From: Galbula dea
Lineage: Eukaryota; Chordata; Aves; Piciformes; Galbulidae
Reading direction: 5' to 3'
DNA length: 64,000 nucleotides
Assembly (NCBI GenBank): GCA_013399015.1
Contig: VWZX01010081.1
Span: forward strand, 62,001-126,000
Positions 37,715 to 49,554 of the stretch are shown here, piece by piece; position 1 is the first letter of the stretch; each line of letters starts with the position of its first letter. Under the pieces are notes generated by a model. It searched no databases and had not been told where the DNA came from. It saw only the letters and a list, made by a program, of their open reading frames with translations. A program made the translations under genes and the position numbers.

Positions 37715-39849
37715 AACCAAAGGCAAATGTGTGTTATGAAGGCAGAGAATATATAAGAATGTCTAGAAATATCTAGGTGGAGAGCTAACAAAATTAAGGT
37801 ATGCAGAATACAACGAATAACAATAATAAATAGAATTAATGTTACAATATCTTTCCTCACTTTGTTGGGGTTTTTTTAAGGCAAACCCAAAAATCTCTGT
37901 TCAGTTTCATTGCTGTGGGGAAAAAAAAGACAAAACTACCTGGCTAGTATTTCACCAGTTAACATCTTCTACAGTTTCTTCTTTCTGCTTTACTGCTGAG
38001 TCCAGTTTCTCTGTCCTGATACTTGTGCAAATGATGATTCCAGTTGTCTGAGGAGTGTAGAAAGGTTGCAGGTGCTCTCCCTGCCCAGCTAAGATTTCTT
38101 TAGTTCTGAGTGTTTGTAATGAGAGCACCCTGAAGGAGTTTCACTGATGTCAGTAGATTAAGGGTCATCAGTTTTATTTCCACATGAATCTCAGACATAG
38201 ATGTAGTTGCCTGAGTATTTCATTTTAGCAGAGTATCCTAATTCAAAGCATCCCTATTTTCTTGATTTTTCTTCTATTTAATGAAAACAACCTTGGGAAA
38301 ATAAAACCCCAACAAAAACAAACAACCTCTAAACAAACAAAAGCCAAACAAAAAAGGCCAAGCAAACCAACCAAACCAAACCAAAAATACCAACCAACCA
38401 ACCATCAAAATTCACCAAACCTCTGAAGATTTGGATATTACCAGAGACTTTTTGCATCAGCAGGGAGAAATGATGTGACCTCCCTCCCCACACTTTTCTG
38501 GACAGAAGAAACCACATCATTTCTCCCACATTTCCTTGGCTTTCCTCAAAAAGTCTCAAGGCAGAGATGTCTATATTTCTGCACAGAGAATGTCACATAA
38601 TGAAGTGGAAGTTCAGCTTCCAGCTCAGAAGCATTAGTACAATACAGATTAATATTTTTGCCCCTCTTTTTCATTTTTTTTTTTTCAAGACACAATCTAC
38701 CTCTGCTTGAGCTCTGCCTGAGGTATGAAATATGTGTAGAAGTGGACATTTTTAGCAGCAAGATGTTTCTTCATTAGAGCTCTTATCAGCTTCTTTTGAC
38801 CATTTTGCTTTACATCTGGTCAGAGTCTTCCTTTTAGAAAAATATACCCTAAAATACATGTTTTTCATTGTTAATGTATTTAAATGATATGCATTTCTTT
38901 GGGGGTTGTTGTACAACCTCCTCAGAGCTATTAAAGGCAGAAGGAACACAGAAAGGTATATTCTGCTGCTGATGTGATGAATGCTAATTGGATGGAGAGC
39001 AAACAAGATCTACACTTCCAGGACAACTTTCCCCATGACTTTCTGGAATGGAGATAGAATGTCTGTAGAAACCTCTAAATATGAAAGGACACTCCCATCC
39101 CCCCTCCAGGAGAGACATCCAAGAAACCCCCTAATTAAATGAATTAGAATGTAGTGGCCAGAAAATTATAGTTTCTGCTCTGCCATACTAGACCTCACCA
39201 CCCTGGGGACATTGTCTAGCCAGTGATCAGAAGTATTCAATGAACTCTGATAACTTTGAGACCTAACAGAGAAAGAATGGTGGAAAGTTTCCCAGAGAGA
39301 ATAGTCAGAATTAGATCATGTGCATACAGAGAGGACAAAAAGCTAGAAGGATTTTCTCCTTCAGGGTGACAGCCTCGACTCTCAATGTGACTCCAACAGA
39401 AATGTTGAGGGTTGAAGACAACAATCATGACTGCTGGCCAAATTTGGCCCCTTGCATTGAGCTTGCATGAAGAGGGATTTGCAGGGAGGCTGTTTGCAGT
39501 AGGCTGAAGCACATCATAGCTACTTGGGAGATAGCACTAAGCCCTCTAGTTCTCTCCCAACTAGAGGATTTAGAATAGTGAATCCTTCGAATTGCCACAT
39601 TAATTCTCTCCTCTTCCATGCCTTATTCTCACACTTCTGCTTGCAAAACAGAAAGATGAAGAGTTGATTGCTTTTCCTTCTCTTGGCTGGCTCAGAGTCT
39701 TCCTGCTCTGATGTTGGGCAGGCTATAATCTTTGAAAAATTAAATAAAAACCCCAACCCAGAACCTACCAATTGTAAAATTAAATCATTTCTTTAGATCT
39801 TTCTAAGGGATTCTTCTGTGAACACTTTAGCACTGTTGAGATTGCATTA
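37715..39849. other. Non-coding interval, no gene
   Basis: It holds an A/C-rich tract at 38305-38405 and a T-run near 38676-38686. The minus-strand ORF at 38329-38559 is hydrophobic only because it reads the A/C tract in reverse. Confidence 0.5.
38305..38405. repeat. A/C-rich low-complexity tract
   Basis: It is built of CAAA, CCAA and CCAAA units, ending in three consecutive CCAA units, with very little G or T. Confidence 0.88.
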
Positions 39850-40042
39850 AAATTACAGAATCATTAAGGTTGGAAGAGACCTCTAAGATCATCAAGTCCA
39901 ACCATCAACCTAGCACCACCATGCCACTAAATCATGTCTCTAGGTACCACATCTAGATGCTTTTTAAACCCTTCCCAGGGATGGTGACTCCCCCACTGCC
40001 CTGGGCAGCCTGGGCCAATGCCTAACCACTCTTTCAGTAAAA
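39850..40042 (-). mobile_element. CR1 LINE 3' fragment, type A, minus strand
   Basis: The reverse complement is very clear: 'cagaatcattaaggttggaa', 'atcatcaagtccaaccatca', 'caccaccatgccactaaatc', 'actgccctgggcagcctggg' and 'taaccactctttcagtaaa'. It is closest to the copy at 56052. Confidence 0.94.
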
Positions 40043-40177
40043 TGATGTTAACATATTGCCCTAAACATGTACAGAACTGCATCTTTCTTAGCATCCCAGA
40101 AGTGTTAAAAAAGAAAACAGTTCTTTTTTGCCATTGAAATCTTTCTGTCAATTTTTACCTTGGGATGTGCCTAATGA
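40043..40177. other. Spacer between two minus-strand CR1 copies
   Basis: There are 135 bases of unique AT-rich sequence and no feature is seen. Confidence 0.5.
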
Positions 40178-40350
40178 ATCACAGAATCTCCTGAGCTGGA
40201 ATGGACCCACAGGGATCATTGAGTTCAACTCCTATTTAGGCACAGGACAACCCCAAACTCACCCCATGTGTCTAAGAGCATTGTCCAAGTACTTCTTAAA
40301 CTCCATGAGAGTTGGTGCCATGACTGGATTCCTGGGCAGGATTGACATCC
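40178..40350 (-). mobile_element. CR1 LINE fragment, type E 3' end, minus strand
   Basis: The reverse complement includes 'atcacagaatctcctgagct', 'ggcacaggacaaccccaaac', 'gtgtctaagagcattgtcca' and 'agtacttcttaaactccatg'. These are the 'gttgtcctgtgc' / 'ggacaatgctct' hallmarks of type E, also seen at 61086-61380. The right edge is uncertain by about 40 bases. The plus-strand 97-codon ORF here is not a gene. Confidence 0.88.
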
Positions 40351-41956
40351 TCTTTGACTGGGGTATGTCCTTGAACCCAGCATGTTGGCTTTCATTTGAA
40401 TGTTACATACAGAGCCTATGAAAAAGAAGATAAAATGATGTTTATCAGAAGCTACATCCTGACCACACTGAACTCTTGCTTTGCTGTAGTGGAGAGTGGT
40501 CACTTCCCCTTTGATTGTCTTCAGAATGATTGGAGAACTTAACTAGAGTTAAAAATGTGACCTGAAACCAATGCCTCTAAGGAAGAAGAAATTGCTTTGC
40601 TGCCAGAGCAATACCAGTCCAAGTCAAGAAAATCAGTTCTTTTCTCTAATCTTCTTTCCTATGGAAACTTTGCTAATGAGATCAATTCCAGAGACAGTTG
40701 TTTTGATCCACCATAGGAAAAGTCCTTCTGTCTGCAGCTAAATAAAGCTGGATAACCTAAAGCTATGTTAGGAATTTGGAGCATAATGTAAGGTGAACAG
40801 ACAACCTGGTTTTACTGAGGCAATACTGATACTTAAGTGTGTCATCTTCTGTTTGACTCTTAAAAATGGCCTGTAACTGTTCTTTTAGCATTGCAGCCTT
40901 CCTTTCTGTCCTGCTGCAAATTAGATGCTGTGCCCTTCATTGACATGACAGGCAGTTCAGATGGAGCCCCAGCTGAATTGGTAGTTCCAGGGGTAGGTAG
41001 GAGGGAAGGAAAGAGTGGAAATAGTCACTTGACTTCAGTGTTTAGGGGCTTTGCTCTGAACTGAGATCTGGGAGTGTATCGAGCATTAATTGTCTACTCA
41101 ACACCTCACCACAAGCCCCAGCTCATTCTGGGGGGATTTCTTCACCCCAGCAAATTGCCCCTCAGTGTTTTAGCAGAGGAAAGGAGCAGTGCAGGTTTCC
41201 CAGGAAAGATTTTTCCTGCCTGCTGAATTGGGTATGGCTTTCACCTTATTTGGTTGTGATTATTAATTTGACTGTGGTGTAAGCACAGAGCCTTGTGTTT
41301 TCATCTTTTCTTCTTCAGTGGAAGAAGAGGTTGAGAGGAGAAAAAAACCAACCAAACAAAGAAAACAACTCCAAAACATATAAATCTGATGATTGGTTGT
41401 TTGGTAATAATTGCAGAAAAAGAAGAGGAAAAAAAAAAAAAGCCAAAGCATGAAGAAAATTCCTCAACTAAGGCAAATAAGTGAATTCAGTGGTAAAATC
41501 CCTGTTGCTTCCAGCAGGATCTAGGATTTTGGCATTGCTTTAACCTCTGGCAGGGTCTACTGTTAAAATCAACATTTATTTGCCCAGATCTTTAGTAACA
41601 AAGACTCTTGGTCTGACTCCTACTGAAATTCACTGAAGTAAACAGAGATATTTGTGGAGAAAGGGCAGCAGCTGAGAAGATACTGAGGCATTTCTGCACG
41701 TGTGAGGTCTGAGGTCCTGGGATGTGAAACATATTTTACTCTCACTGAGTTAAACTGGAGCAACAGCAGGCTCAGTTCTGTCACTTTGCAGAAGGGCAGA
41801 TATTTGGTGGCAGTTTAGTTGTTGGGTCACTGTGCTGAAGGACAGTTATTTGGTGATAATAAAACTTTATTACCTTGAGCTGCAGGAGGCAGTTCCTCCA
41901 GATAAATGTCCCTATTTCTGAATTTAAACCTGTAGGTTAGGGAAAGACCCACAAGT

Positions 41957-42014
41957 AGAGGGGGGGGGGGATAATTGATATCANNAGAGGGGGGGGGGGG
42001 GATAATTGATATCA
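41957..42014. other. Assembly gap (2 N) flanked by duplicated poly-G block
   Basis: The block 'agag', a G-run and 'ataattgatatca' occurs at 41957-41983 (11 G) and again at 41986-42014 (13 G), separated by two N bases at 41984-41985. This looks like two contig ends that overlap but were not merged because the G-run length differed. The true sequence probably has one copy. Confidence 0.85.
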
Positions 42015-42460
42015 TATGAGTTAGTAAATGTGTTTGTTGATAATTGGGAAGATGTTTATTTTAAGTTCAGTGATTCCATTTTGCTGCAAATTTAGGGCTA
42101 TTTTGTTCCTGTCAGATACAAGCTCACGTATTACATGACAGAGCTTTGAGTAAAATGATCCATTTTTTCCTCCAGATCAGGCTGTCTGGCCTCAGCAAGT
42201 TTATTCAGGCAGTGGAAATCCCTTATTAAATACATTTTTCAAAACTTCCTGCAATACTGTTTATTTATAGATTACAGGGGAGATAATCAGTGCTTTCCAC
42301 TCATATTCACTTAGTTCTTCCTAATGATACCTAGTCACACTCAGTCATGGTCATGCAGACTCTGTTCCCCTCACAGTAAATTCCATTCCCAGTAAATTTG
42401 AATTCACACTTCATAGTCAATCATTTAACTCATTCACATCAGTCACACTGAATCAATACT

Positions 42461-42503
42461 CTTTTTCTTTTCCTTTTTTTTATTTCTTCTTTTTTTTCCC
42501 CCC
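42461..42503. repeat. T-rich / polypyrimidine tract
   Basis: T-runs are interrupted by single C and A, ending in a C-run. Confidence 0.85.
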
Positions 42504-43011
42504 TCTTTGTCCTCATGCTCACTCCTTTCCTTTCACATTTCCTCCTAAACATCTGCAATCAGGCTCATTTGCTTGGTGTCTAACCTCAAAGCAAGACTCT
42601 AGTTGTCATCAGTCATAAACCTCTCTGTTACTCACAAATTCAACTGGTTCTTGCAGGGCTAGAGAGATGCTGCAGGATCCAAGGTGCTGCTGAGATTTCT
42701 TGCTGCTGGCAACAAACCAGGGGTGATGTTGTTCTCCTTATTTTGGAGTGGAAAGCTTGCAGACAGGAGTGTGTTACCTCATTACACCTAGAGTAACCTC
42801 CTCTGTAATGTGGCTCTGGTAGCCTTAGGATGCTTGTTTTGATCACCTGGGGCATGCACAACAATTAAGTAGAGTTGATGCTGCTTTTTTGGGGGGGAAG
42901 GGGGTTAATTTAATTTGATTCTAAACAAAGGTGAAAAGCTGTGAAAACAGGATGGAGGCTAAGTGTACTGCTGTAGTCAGAAATCATGAAAAAGAGGAGT
43001 GTGGTGAGTAG

Positions 43012-43080
43012 AACAGGGTTTATTTAATAAATAGGATTTATTTACTGTGATAAACAGGGTTTATTTAATAAATAGGATTT
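43012..43080. repeat. Tandem duplication, 41-bp period
   Basis: A 28-base unit with core 'gggtttatttaataaatagg' occurs identically at 43012-43039 and 43053-43080, separated by 13 bases. Confidence 0.92.
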
Positions 43081-44225
43081 TATAACAAGAACAGTTGCCA
43101 ACAAAAAGTTGTCTCCATGACCTAGCTCTTTGAAACCTGGCTCAGGAGAGGATGAACCTACCACACTGTTCCCATAAACAGGATCCAGATTCCTTCTTCT
43201 CAGAGAGCTGTTTCATGCAAGACTGAATGGTGGGCAAAAAGGGATTGTAGATAGAGTTGTGCTTTCTTTTGCTTCCAGATGGCATCAAGCAACTATTTTT
43301 CTGGGAAGGCTTTGATGTCCAAATGCTAAAGATACCTTAAAGCTCTAAATTTCCCACGGAGCATTACAGCAAGGAAGTCACTAGTAAGATTTCCTGGGTT
43401 TAAGAGCTAGAATGGGCAAGAATATTAATGCAGATGTTTTAAGCAAACATTAAATTTACTGGGGAGGAGTAGGTTGGGTTTTCTGCTTGAGTTGTTGGGG
43501 TTTTTCCTCCATTTATGTCTATATCAGGAATTGACAAGAGAGAAGGTAATCAGGGGTAGGATTTAACCAAAGGACATTGAAAATGTTACCTGTGAATCCA
43601 CAGAAATTATGAGTCATGGGGAAAAAAAAAGGCAAGGAAGAATACATGAAGATTTGGCAGTATTTGGTGGACAAAGTCTCCCTTGACTCACAGGGCACTA
43701 ATGAGCCCTCCAACAGAAGGAAAGATGAAGCAGCCTTACTCACAGCATATTGTGACTTCCAGAGAAAGGAAAAAAAGAAACTATTGCATTGAATTAACAG
43801 CATTGTGGTTAGGGACAAAAGAGTATGCCCCATGAGACAGAAAAGGCTCATATCTATCATCTTGAGAATGGCCTAGGAGGAGAGAAAGTACATTTGATAG
43901 ACTATTATCCTAATTTCAGTCCTGAAAATCATATGGGGATGGACAGTGCAGCCATCAGATGTAACCTCAGAGCCAGAAACCCAAAGCAAAAGGCTGTAAC
44001 TGCATTGTTGTTTTCCTTTTTTTTTTTAATCCTTTGAAAGGAAAGAAAGGAAACAAGACAATTGCATGCTCTGAGAGGTCACAATAATCTACAGCAGAAG
44101 GGAGCAGGGTGATAGGTCTGGGGAGCTGAGGACTGAAGAGAAGGAGCATGATGTTGTGAAGTTACCAGTGGAGGGTCAGGTTGTGTGGCATGGACTGCAC
44201 AGAGCAGTGCTAGGGAGTTTTGAGA

Positions 44226-44860
44226 GAATCACAGACTAGTTTGGGTTGAAAGGCACCTCTGAAGGTCATCTGGTCCAACTCCCCTGCAGCCAGCAGGGAC
44301 ACCTGCAACTACAGCAGGTTGCTCCCAGCCCCAAAAAGCCTGACCTGGAGTGGTTCCAGGGCTGGGACATCTCCCACCTCTCTGGGCAACCTGGAACAGA
44401 GTCTCAGCACCCTCAGTGGAAAATGATTTCTTTCTTCTGTCTAGTCTCAATCTCCTTCAGTTTAAAACCATCACCTCTCGTCCTGTTGAAAAAGCCTAAA
44501 GTCTGTCCCCATCTTCTCCAGGCTGAACAAGCCCAACTCTCTCAGCCTGTCCTCACAGCAGAGTGCTTCCAGCTCACAGATCATTTCTGTGGCCTCCTCT
44601 GGCCCTGCTCCCCCAGCTCCATGTCTGTGCTGTGCTGAGGACTCCAGAGCTGGCCCCAGCACTGCAGCTGAGCTCTCCCCAGAGCAGAGCGGAGGCACGA
44701 TCCCCTCTCTGCTCTGCTGGCCATGCTGCTGGGGATGCAGCCCAGGACATGGTTGACTTCTGGGCTGTGAGCTCACATTGCCAGCTCCTGGCCAGCTTTT
44801 CACCCACCAGCACCCCCAAGTCCTTCTGTAGAGGGCTGCTCTTGATACCATGGCCTCTTT
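44226..44860 (-). mobile_element. CR1 LINE fragment reaching into ORF2 C-terminus, type C, minus strand
   Basis: Read on the minus strand, the left half (44226-44600) is the CR1 non-coding 3' region ('gagtggttccagggctggga', 'ggacacctgcaactacagca'). The part from about 44600 to 44860 decodes as the decayed C-terminal end of the CR1 reverse-transcriptase ORF, with peptide 'SPLQKDLGVLVGEKL' near its upstream end. That region is interrupted by frameshifts and stops, so it is non-functional. The 157-, 130- and 103-codon ORFs across it are by-products. It is locally GC-rich and CpG-bearing compared with its surroundings. Confidence 0.92.
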
Positions 44861-45534
44861 TTTTTGGTCACTAGGACAAGCCATGCCCTTCCCTAAGGCA
44901 GTCTTGACCACTAAGGATATAAGCAAGAGCTGACCCATCAACAAGAACCAGAGGACAACTTCAACAATACCTTTTCTGTATCACAAATGCCTTTCCCCCC
45001 CCTGAAATACTCTTTTCATTCTCAGGTTTTTGGGTTGGTTTTGTTGTTTTCTTTTCTTTTAGCAACACAGTTCTTAAACAAAGATTTCTGGGTCAATTAG
45101 TAAAGTGCATTTGGACTTTCTTTCTTCTGTGTGTGCTTAGCAGATGTTCCCAGAAAAAAACAAAGTTTACCCAGATCTTTTTGAGGTTGGAGTTTGTATA
45201 TACAGCCTCTCTCTTTCCCTTCCAGAGGGTACCATATTAACAAGGCTTTTCTTGCCAGCATAAATATTTTTACTGCAATTAACTTCATAATGGCACAGCC
45301 CAGATCCTTGAAGAGGGGATACTTGAGCACTACAATTTGAGTCATGCCTTTACAGTAGCATCCAGCCCTGGTGAATTCAAAAGCAACCAAATTTTATTGA
45401 GAAAACATCTAAATATGGCAATAATTCCCTAACCTGTTTATTTTGAAGAGTGGTTTGCCTTCCAACAGCACAGCCTGGAATGAACATTTATTAGCTTTGT
45501 TTGATTTTTATTCTTTTTTCTGAGTCATTCTTTG

Positions 45535-45573
45535 ATTTTTTTTTTTCTATTTTATTTTATTTTTTTTTTCCCC
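45535..45573. repeat. T-rich low-complexity tract
   Basis: T-runs and TTTTA units end in a C-run. Confidence 0.85.
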
Positions 45574-46238
45574 CAAAACATTTTGGTCATCTGCAGACTT
45601 GAAGTCTCCCTTCCAGGAGAAACACTGAAGAATCAAGTGCATCTCTCTTGCCTTTTAAAATTACCCTTCAGGGCAGTGCACACAGAGAGTGACCCTGCCT
45701 TTTGACAAACCTTTGCTGAACAAAATGTAACAAGCCCCTGTATATTTTGAGCAGCATTTTCTATTCTGACAGAGACAGCTCAGTAGCATTTGATGTCTGC
45801 TTGCTGGTCATAGATAATGGTGCATCTTGGGACCATTGTCATCCCTGTCAATAAGATGGCCTGAGGGGACCTGCAACAAAGCTACCTTTTGATTCACCGT
45901 TTTCCCTTCCTTCCCAAGACATTTGTAAGCCTGTGGTCAGCCAGGTCACTTTATTTCATCCTGATGTGCCTTGATAATAGCATCATGTCTAACAAAAAAT
46001 GTTGACAGACCATCGATGGATCTTGCTTTGGTTCCTGGCTGTTGTTTTCTCTGGCCTCCTCCATGTCAAAGCAGCTTTGAAAGCTGCTGATTATGTTTGT
46101 TTGGACTCAATTTGACAAGATTCCTCTTCTTTGAAGCAATTAAGCTCCTGAGGATGGAGCTTGGGATTTGAGCTAATTTATTTCTGGGTTTGTTGTTTTT
46201 TTTAGCATTGCAGGAAGCTGCCAGAGCATATCATATTT

Positions 46239-46280
46239 TTTGGAGGTTTTTTTGTTGTTGTTGTTTATTTGTTTGTTTCA
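46239..46280. repeat. (TTG)n / (TTTG)n low-complexity tract
   Basis: Consecutive GTT units grade into TTTG units. Confidence 0.85.
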
Positions 46281-47226
46281 AGGTTGAAGGGTTTTGGTGT
46301 GTGTTTTAGAAATACCTGAACCCAAAGGAAACCTTCTTCTTTTAGAAGAAAATAGAGAAAGGGGAAAAAGAAAACCTTGCAGCTTCAAACTTCCAGTTTT
46401 GCCTAAGTATGAATTTATTGTATCAGAAAAAAATGGCAAGTTTGGCAAGTTCAGGTAGTGAATCCTTTGCAGGATTGAACTGTTCTGAGACCATGCACTT
46501 GCAGAATATATTTTTAGGAGCTAATCTATCAGCCCTCTGCTTATAAAGAGATGGTAAATAAAGTATTTTACTCCACTGGCCTCAGATACTAAATCACAAC
46601 CTGGCTTGCTTATTGTTTAAATGAGCTGCAGACAATTTAGCATATTCCAAATGGGAATGAGGAGTGTTTTTAGTTGTGTCAGTGAGTTAAATTGTTCATG
46701 GCTGTTACTGTAGTTCACTAAAGCATTTCCAGAGCTACACAACCAATTTGTTGTTGTTGTTTTGGCAGTCACAGAGAGAAGTTTGCATCCTACCCCTGTA
46801 GCAGTGGCCATGAAGCACAGGCAGGTTTAATTGGGTGAAGGCATTTTTTTGCCCTGTCTTTGGCATATAAAGGTGAATTTATCACAGTTCATGTGACACC
46901 AGAAAAGGCAAATGGTAGTTTCCTGGTACAGAGGAAAAAAAGGCTTTAATTTCTGTTCTGTGCTTTAAGAAATTTTTGTTGGCTTTAGGTGTATTTAGTT
47001 CTGATGCTTTATGTTTTTATCACCATACAGTGGGAAGAACCATCCTTTTGAAAATAGGATCCCAAATAGATCCCAAAATAGATCCCAAAGGGGTCTGTCC
47101 ATGTCCACATCCAAATTTGTGTCTGGAAATCTGGAGGTGCCCAGAAGCCTGAGGTGCTCAAACTTGAACAGCAACTGTGTAGAGATCTTTATCCTTATGT
47201 TGCATTTCAAAGCAGCAGAGAAGCTT

Positions 47227-47740
47227 CAGAAACTGAGTCCAGTTCTGGGCTCCCCAGTTGAAGAGAGACAAGGAACTACTGGAGAGAGGCCAGCAGAGCC
47301 CAGGAAGATGCTGAGGGACCTGGAGCATCTCTGGCAGGAGGAAAGGCTGAGAGCCCTGGGGCTGCTGAGCCTGGAGAAGAGCAGCCCCAGAGGGGAGCTG
47401 CTCAATGCTGAGCAAGAGCTGAAGGCTGGGGCCAGACTCTGCTCAGTGGTGCCCAGGGCCAGGCCAAGGGGCACTGGGCACCAACTGGAAGCCAGGAGGT
47501 TCCAGCTGAGCAGGAGGAGAAGCTTGTTTGACTTTGAGGGTGCAGAGCCCTGGCCCAGGCTGCCCAAAGAGGTTGTGGAGTCTCCTTGTGTGGAGAGATT
47601 CCCAAGGCAGCTGGAGGTGATCCTGGGCAAGCTGCTGTGGGTGACCCTGCTGGAGCAGGGGGAGGTTGGACTAGATAATCCCCAGAGGTCCCTTCCAACC
47701 TCAGCCATGCTGGGATTCTGGGAGTCAGGGTGTAACCACC
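47227..47740 (+). mobile_element. CR1 LINE fragment, type D 3' end, well preserved
   Basis: It starts near 'ctgagtccagttctgggctc' and runs through 'gagcatctctggcaggagga', 'gctcaatgctgagcaagagc' and 'gcactgggcaccaactggaa'. It ends with 'gttggactagataatcccca' and 'atgctgggattctggga'. It shares a 67-base identical run (47320-47386) with the copy at 59385-60080. The 290-codon ORF at 47011-47883, the longest in the window, is this non-coding repeat plus flanks. The antisense 209-codon ORF is likewise spurious. Confidence 0.96.
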
Positions 47741-49131
47741 TCTGGAGCACCTTCCCTTGCATGCTTCTTCCAGCATCATTTTGGTGGCCCAGTCTCCTGC
47801 CCTGCTTCCCTTCCAGCATGGCTCTGAGCCTGCCCTCTAAGGCCACTGTAGGCAAATTCCCATGCTTCAGTTTCCCTTTCTAAGAGCAGGATATCATGAT
47901 TAATGTCCTTTTGGAAGTAATTTGATCCCTCCCATTGAATGGGTAGGTAATGTAATGGGTAGGTAACATTTGTAAAGCAGACTCTTTGGGGTTTTATTAG
48001 AATTTGACTATTTTTTTTGGGGGGGGCTAGAATTAGTATTTAGTTTTAATATTATGACTAAAATGACAGCCTCTCATTTTCATACATTATTGCTTTGATT
48101 CTCAGTTATTATTTGGGTTATATTACCTTCCAAACATGTATTTATGGAGTTATAATGGCTACAGATGAAAATGCAGCTAATAGTTACCTACTGCAAATTT
48201 ATGCCTTTTCCTTGCTCATAACAGATCAAAAATTGCAAATTTTTCAGAGCTATTCAGCTCCTATTGCTTGTGGCCAGGATCTTCCCTCTCCCCCACCACA
48301 TTCTGAGGTGGACAATGATTTCTGTCTGTGGTAATGCCATCAAAGCCATGTCTGAAAGCCTCCAAAAAGGTACCCAGGATGTAGAAGATTGCTTTGGTTT
48401 CTTTTCACTGGTATTTTTGGAGAGGAATAGAGTATTTCTTCCTCTGAAATGAATCCTGGTGCTTCCCTGGCTTGTAGATTCAGTGCCTTTCTCTCAGGCT
48501 ATCTATAGTTCTTCAGAGCAGTATTGTCTAGTTATTCTTTCATATGAAATGATTGGGTTATTACTTCTGTGCCTTTAGAATATTTCATTTTTCCTGATTT
48601 CTCCAGATTAAAAAGATGACAAATTAGAGCAGCTATTAAGGGCCCAATCCTGAATTCTTAATGTAGTTCATTTCCATTAAAGTTCCCCCCTGACATAGAT
48701 TTATACAGAATCTGATAAATTTCTGCTTGGCAAATTCCTAGAGAAACTACAGAAACCTGAATTAAATGAAGCTGTTAAAATAATCAACACCAGCCTGATC
48801 TTGTCAGGGAAGTGGGAGATGAGTGTGTTCTGTTCATCACAGGACAGAAGTTAATGACTAATTATGAAGTGCCAAGATGGGAAGAGTGCAGTGGGATTTC
48901 CAGGCACATGAGGGAGTTAGGACTGAACCCTATTTTTGTTTGAAATCTTACTGGTCCAGACATATTTTTTTTCCCCTTTTCTCCTACTTCTCATCTATTT
49001 TCCTCTCTATAAGAAAAATGTAGGAAAATGAACCTCTCCATTAATGGAAGTTCTTCAACAGTGCAGGACATAGAAGGGACCTTGTCTCAGATGGAGAGGC
49101 AAGCTCCAGTGTTTGAACTCATGTTGCACTA
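47741..49131. other. Non-coding interval, no gene
   Basis: It contains a 16-bp tandem pair ('aatgggtaggtaa' core) at 47938-47967 and a T-run next to a G-run at 48011-48025. No gene is seen. Confidence 0.5.
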
Positions 49132-49320
49132 ATTGTCAGAGTTGGAAGGGACCTTAAAGATCATCCTAGTTCCAACCCCCCTGCCTGGCAGGGACACCTC
49201 CCACTAGATCAAGTTGCCCAGAGCCCCATCCAGCCTTGTCTCAAAAAGTTCCAGGGGTGGTGGAGTTTCCACCACCTCTCTGGGCCACCTGTTTCAGTGT
49301 CTCACCAACCTAACAGTGAT
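49132..49320 (-). mobile_element. CR1 LINE 3' fragment, type B, minus strand
   Basis: The reverse complement reads 'agagttggaagggaccttaa', 'ctgcctggcagggacacctc', 'agccccatccagccttgtct' and 'cacctctctgggccacctgt'. The terminal octamers are lost at its 3' end. Confidence 0.93.
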
Positions 49321-49396
49321 GCTGGTGATCATGGAGACCCTGATTCCTTTTGGCTTCCTTGGGTGTGACCTAGAGACTATCTAATGTCAACATTGA

Positions 49397-49442
49397 AGGT
49401 TGGACTTGATGAGGTCTTTTCCAATCCAAATGATTGGATGAT
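49397..49442 (+). mobile_element. Very short CR1 3' tail
   Basis: 'gaaggttggacttgatgagg' followed by 'cttttccaatccaaatgatt' is the extreme CR1 3' end in sense orientation, only about 45 bases long. Confidence 0.7.
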
Positions 49443-49554
49443 AAGTTTCTCTTATTATTCTCTTTCTCAAATTAAGACCCTCCCAGTCCTTGCTCCTTGA
49501 GCTGTGTGAGGCCAATGGAGCAGCTGCAAGAGCAACAATCCCATTTTTTCCTTC

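Larger units (their letters stand above)
40351..44225. other. Non-coding interval with an assembly gap
   Basis: No gene is recognised. It contains an A-run at 41429-41442, the poly-G and N-gap block at 41957-42014, a T-rich tract at 42461-42503, a G-run near 42889 and a tandem duplication at 43012-43080. The 113-codon minus ORF at 43519-43860 shows no domain. Confidence 0.5.
44861..47226. other. Non-coding interval, no gene
   Basis: It contains T-rich tracts at 45535-45573 and a TTG/TTTG-rich tract at 46239-46280. The block at about 45600-46190 is free of recognised repeats and of long homopolymers. It is a weak candidate for conserved non-coding sequence. No exon is supported. Confidence 0.45.

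Noticed and set aside
44471..44944. 157-codon minus-strand ORF
   Set aside because: It lies in a decayed CR1 copy, largely out of the ORF2 frame. The peptide reading in the ORF2 frame is broken by stops.
47226..47855. 209-codon minus-strand ORF
   Set aside because: It is antisense to the CR1 copy, and its Leu/Ser-rich protein comes from reading the GC-rich repeat backwards.
47011..47883. 290-codon plus-strand ORF, the longest in the window
   Set aside because: Its main body is the non-coding 3' region of a type D CR1, and its ends are unique flanking sequence. The same repeat at 59385-60080 is broken into several frames, so there is no selection for this reading frame.
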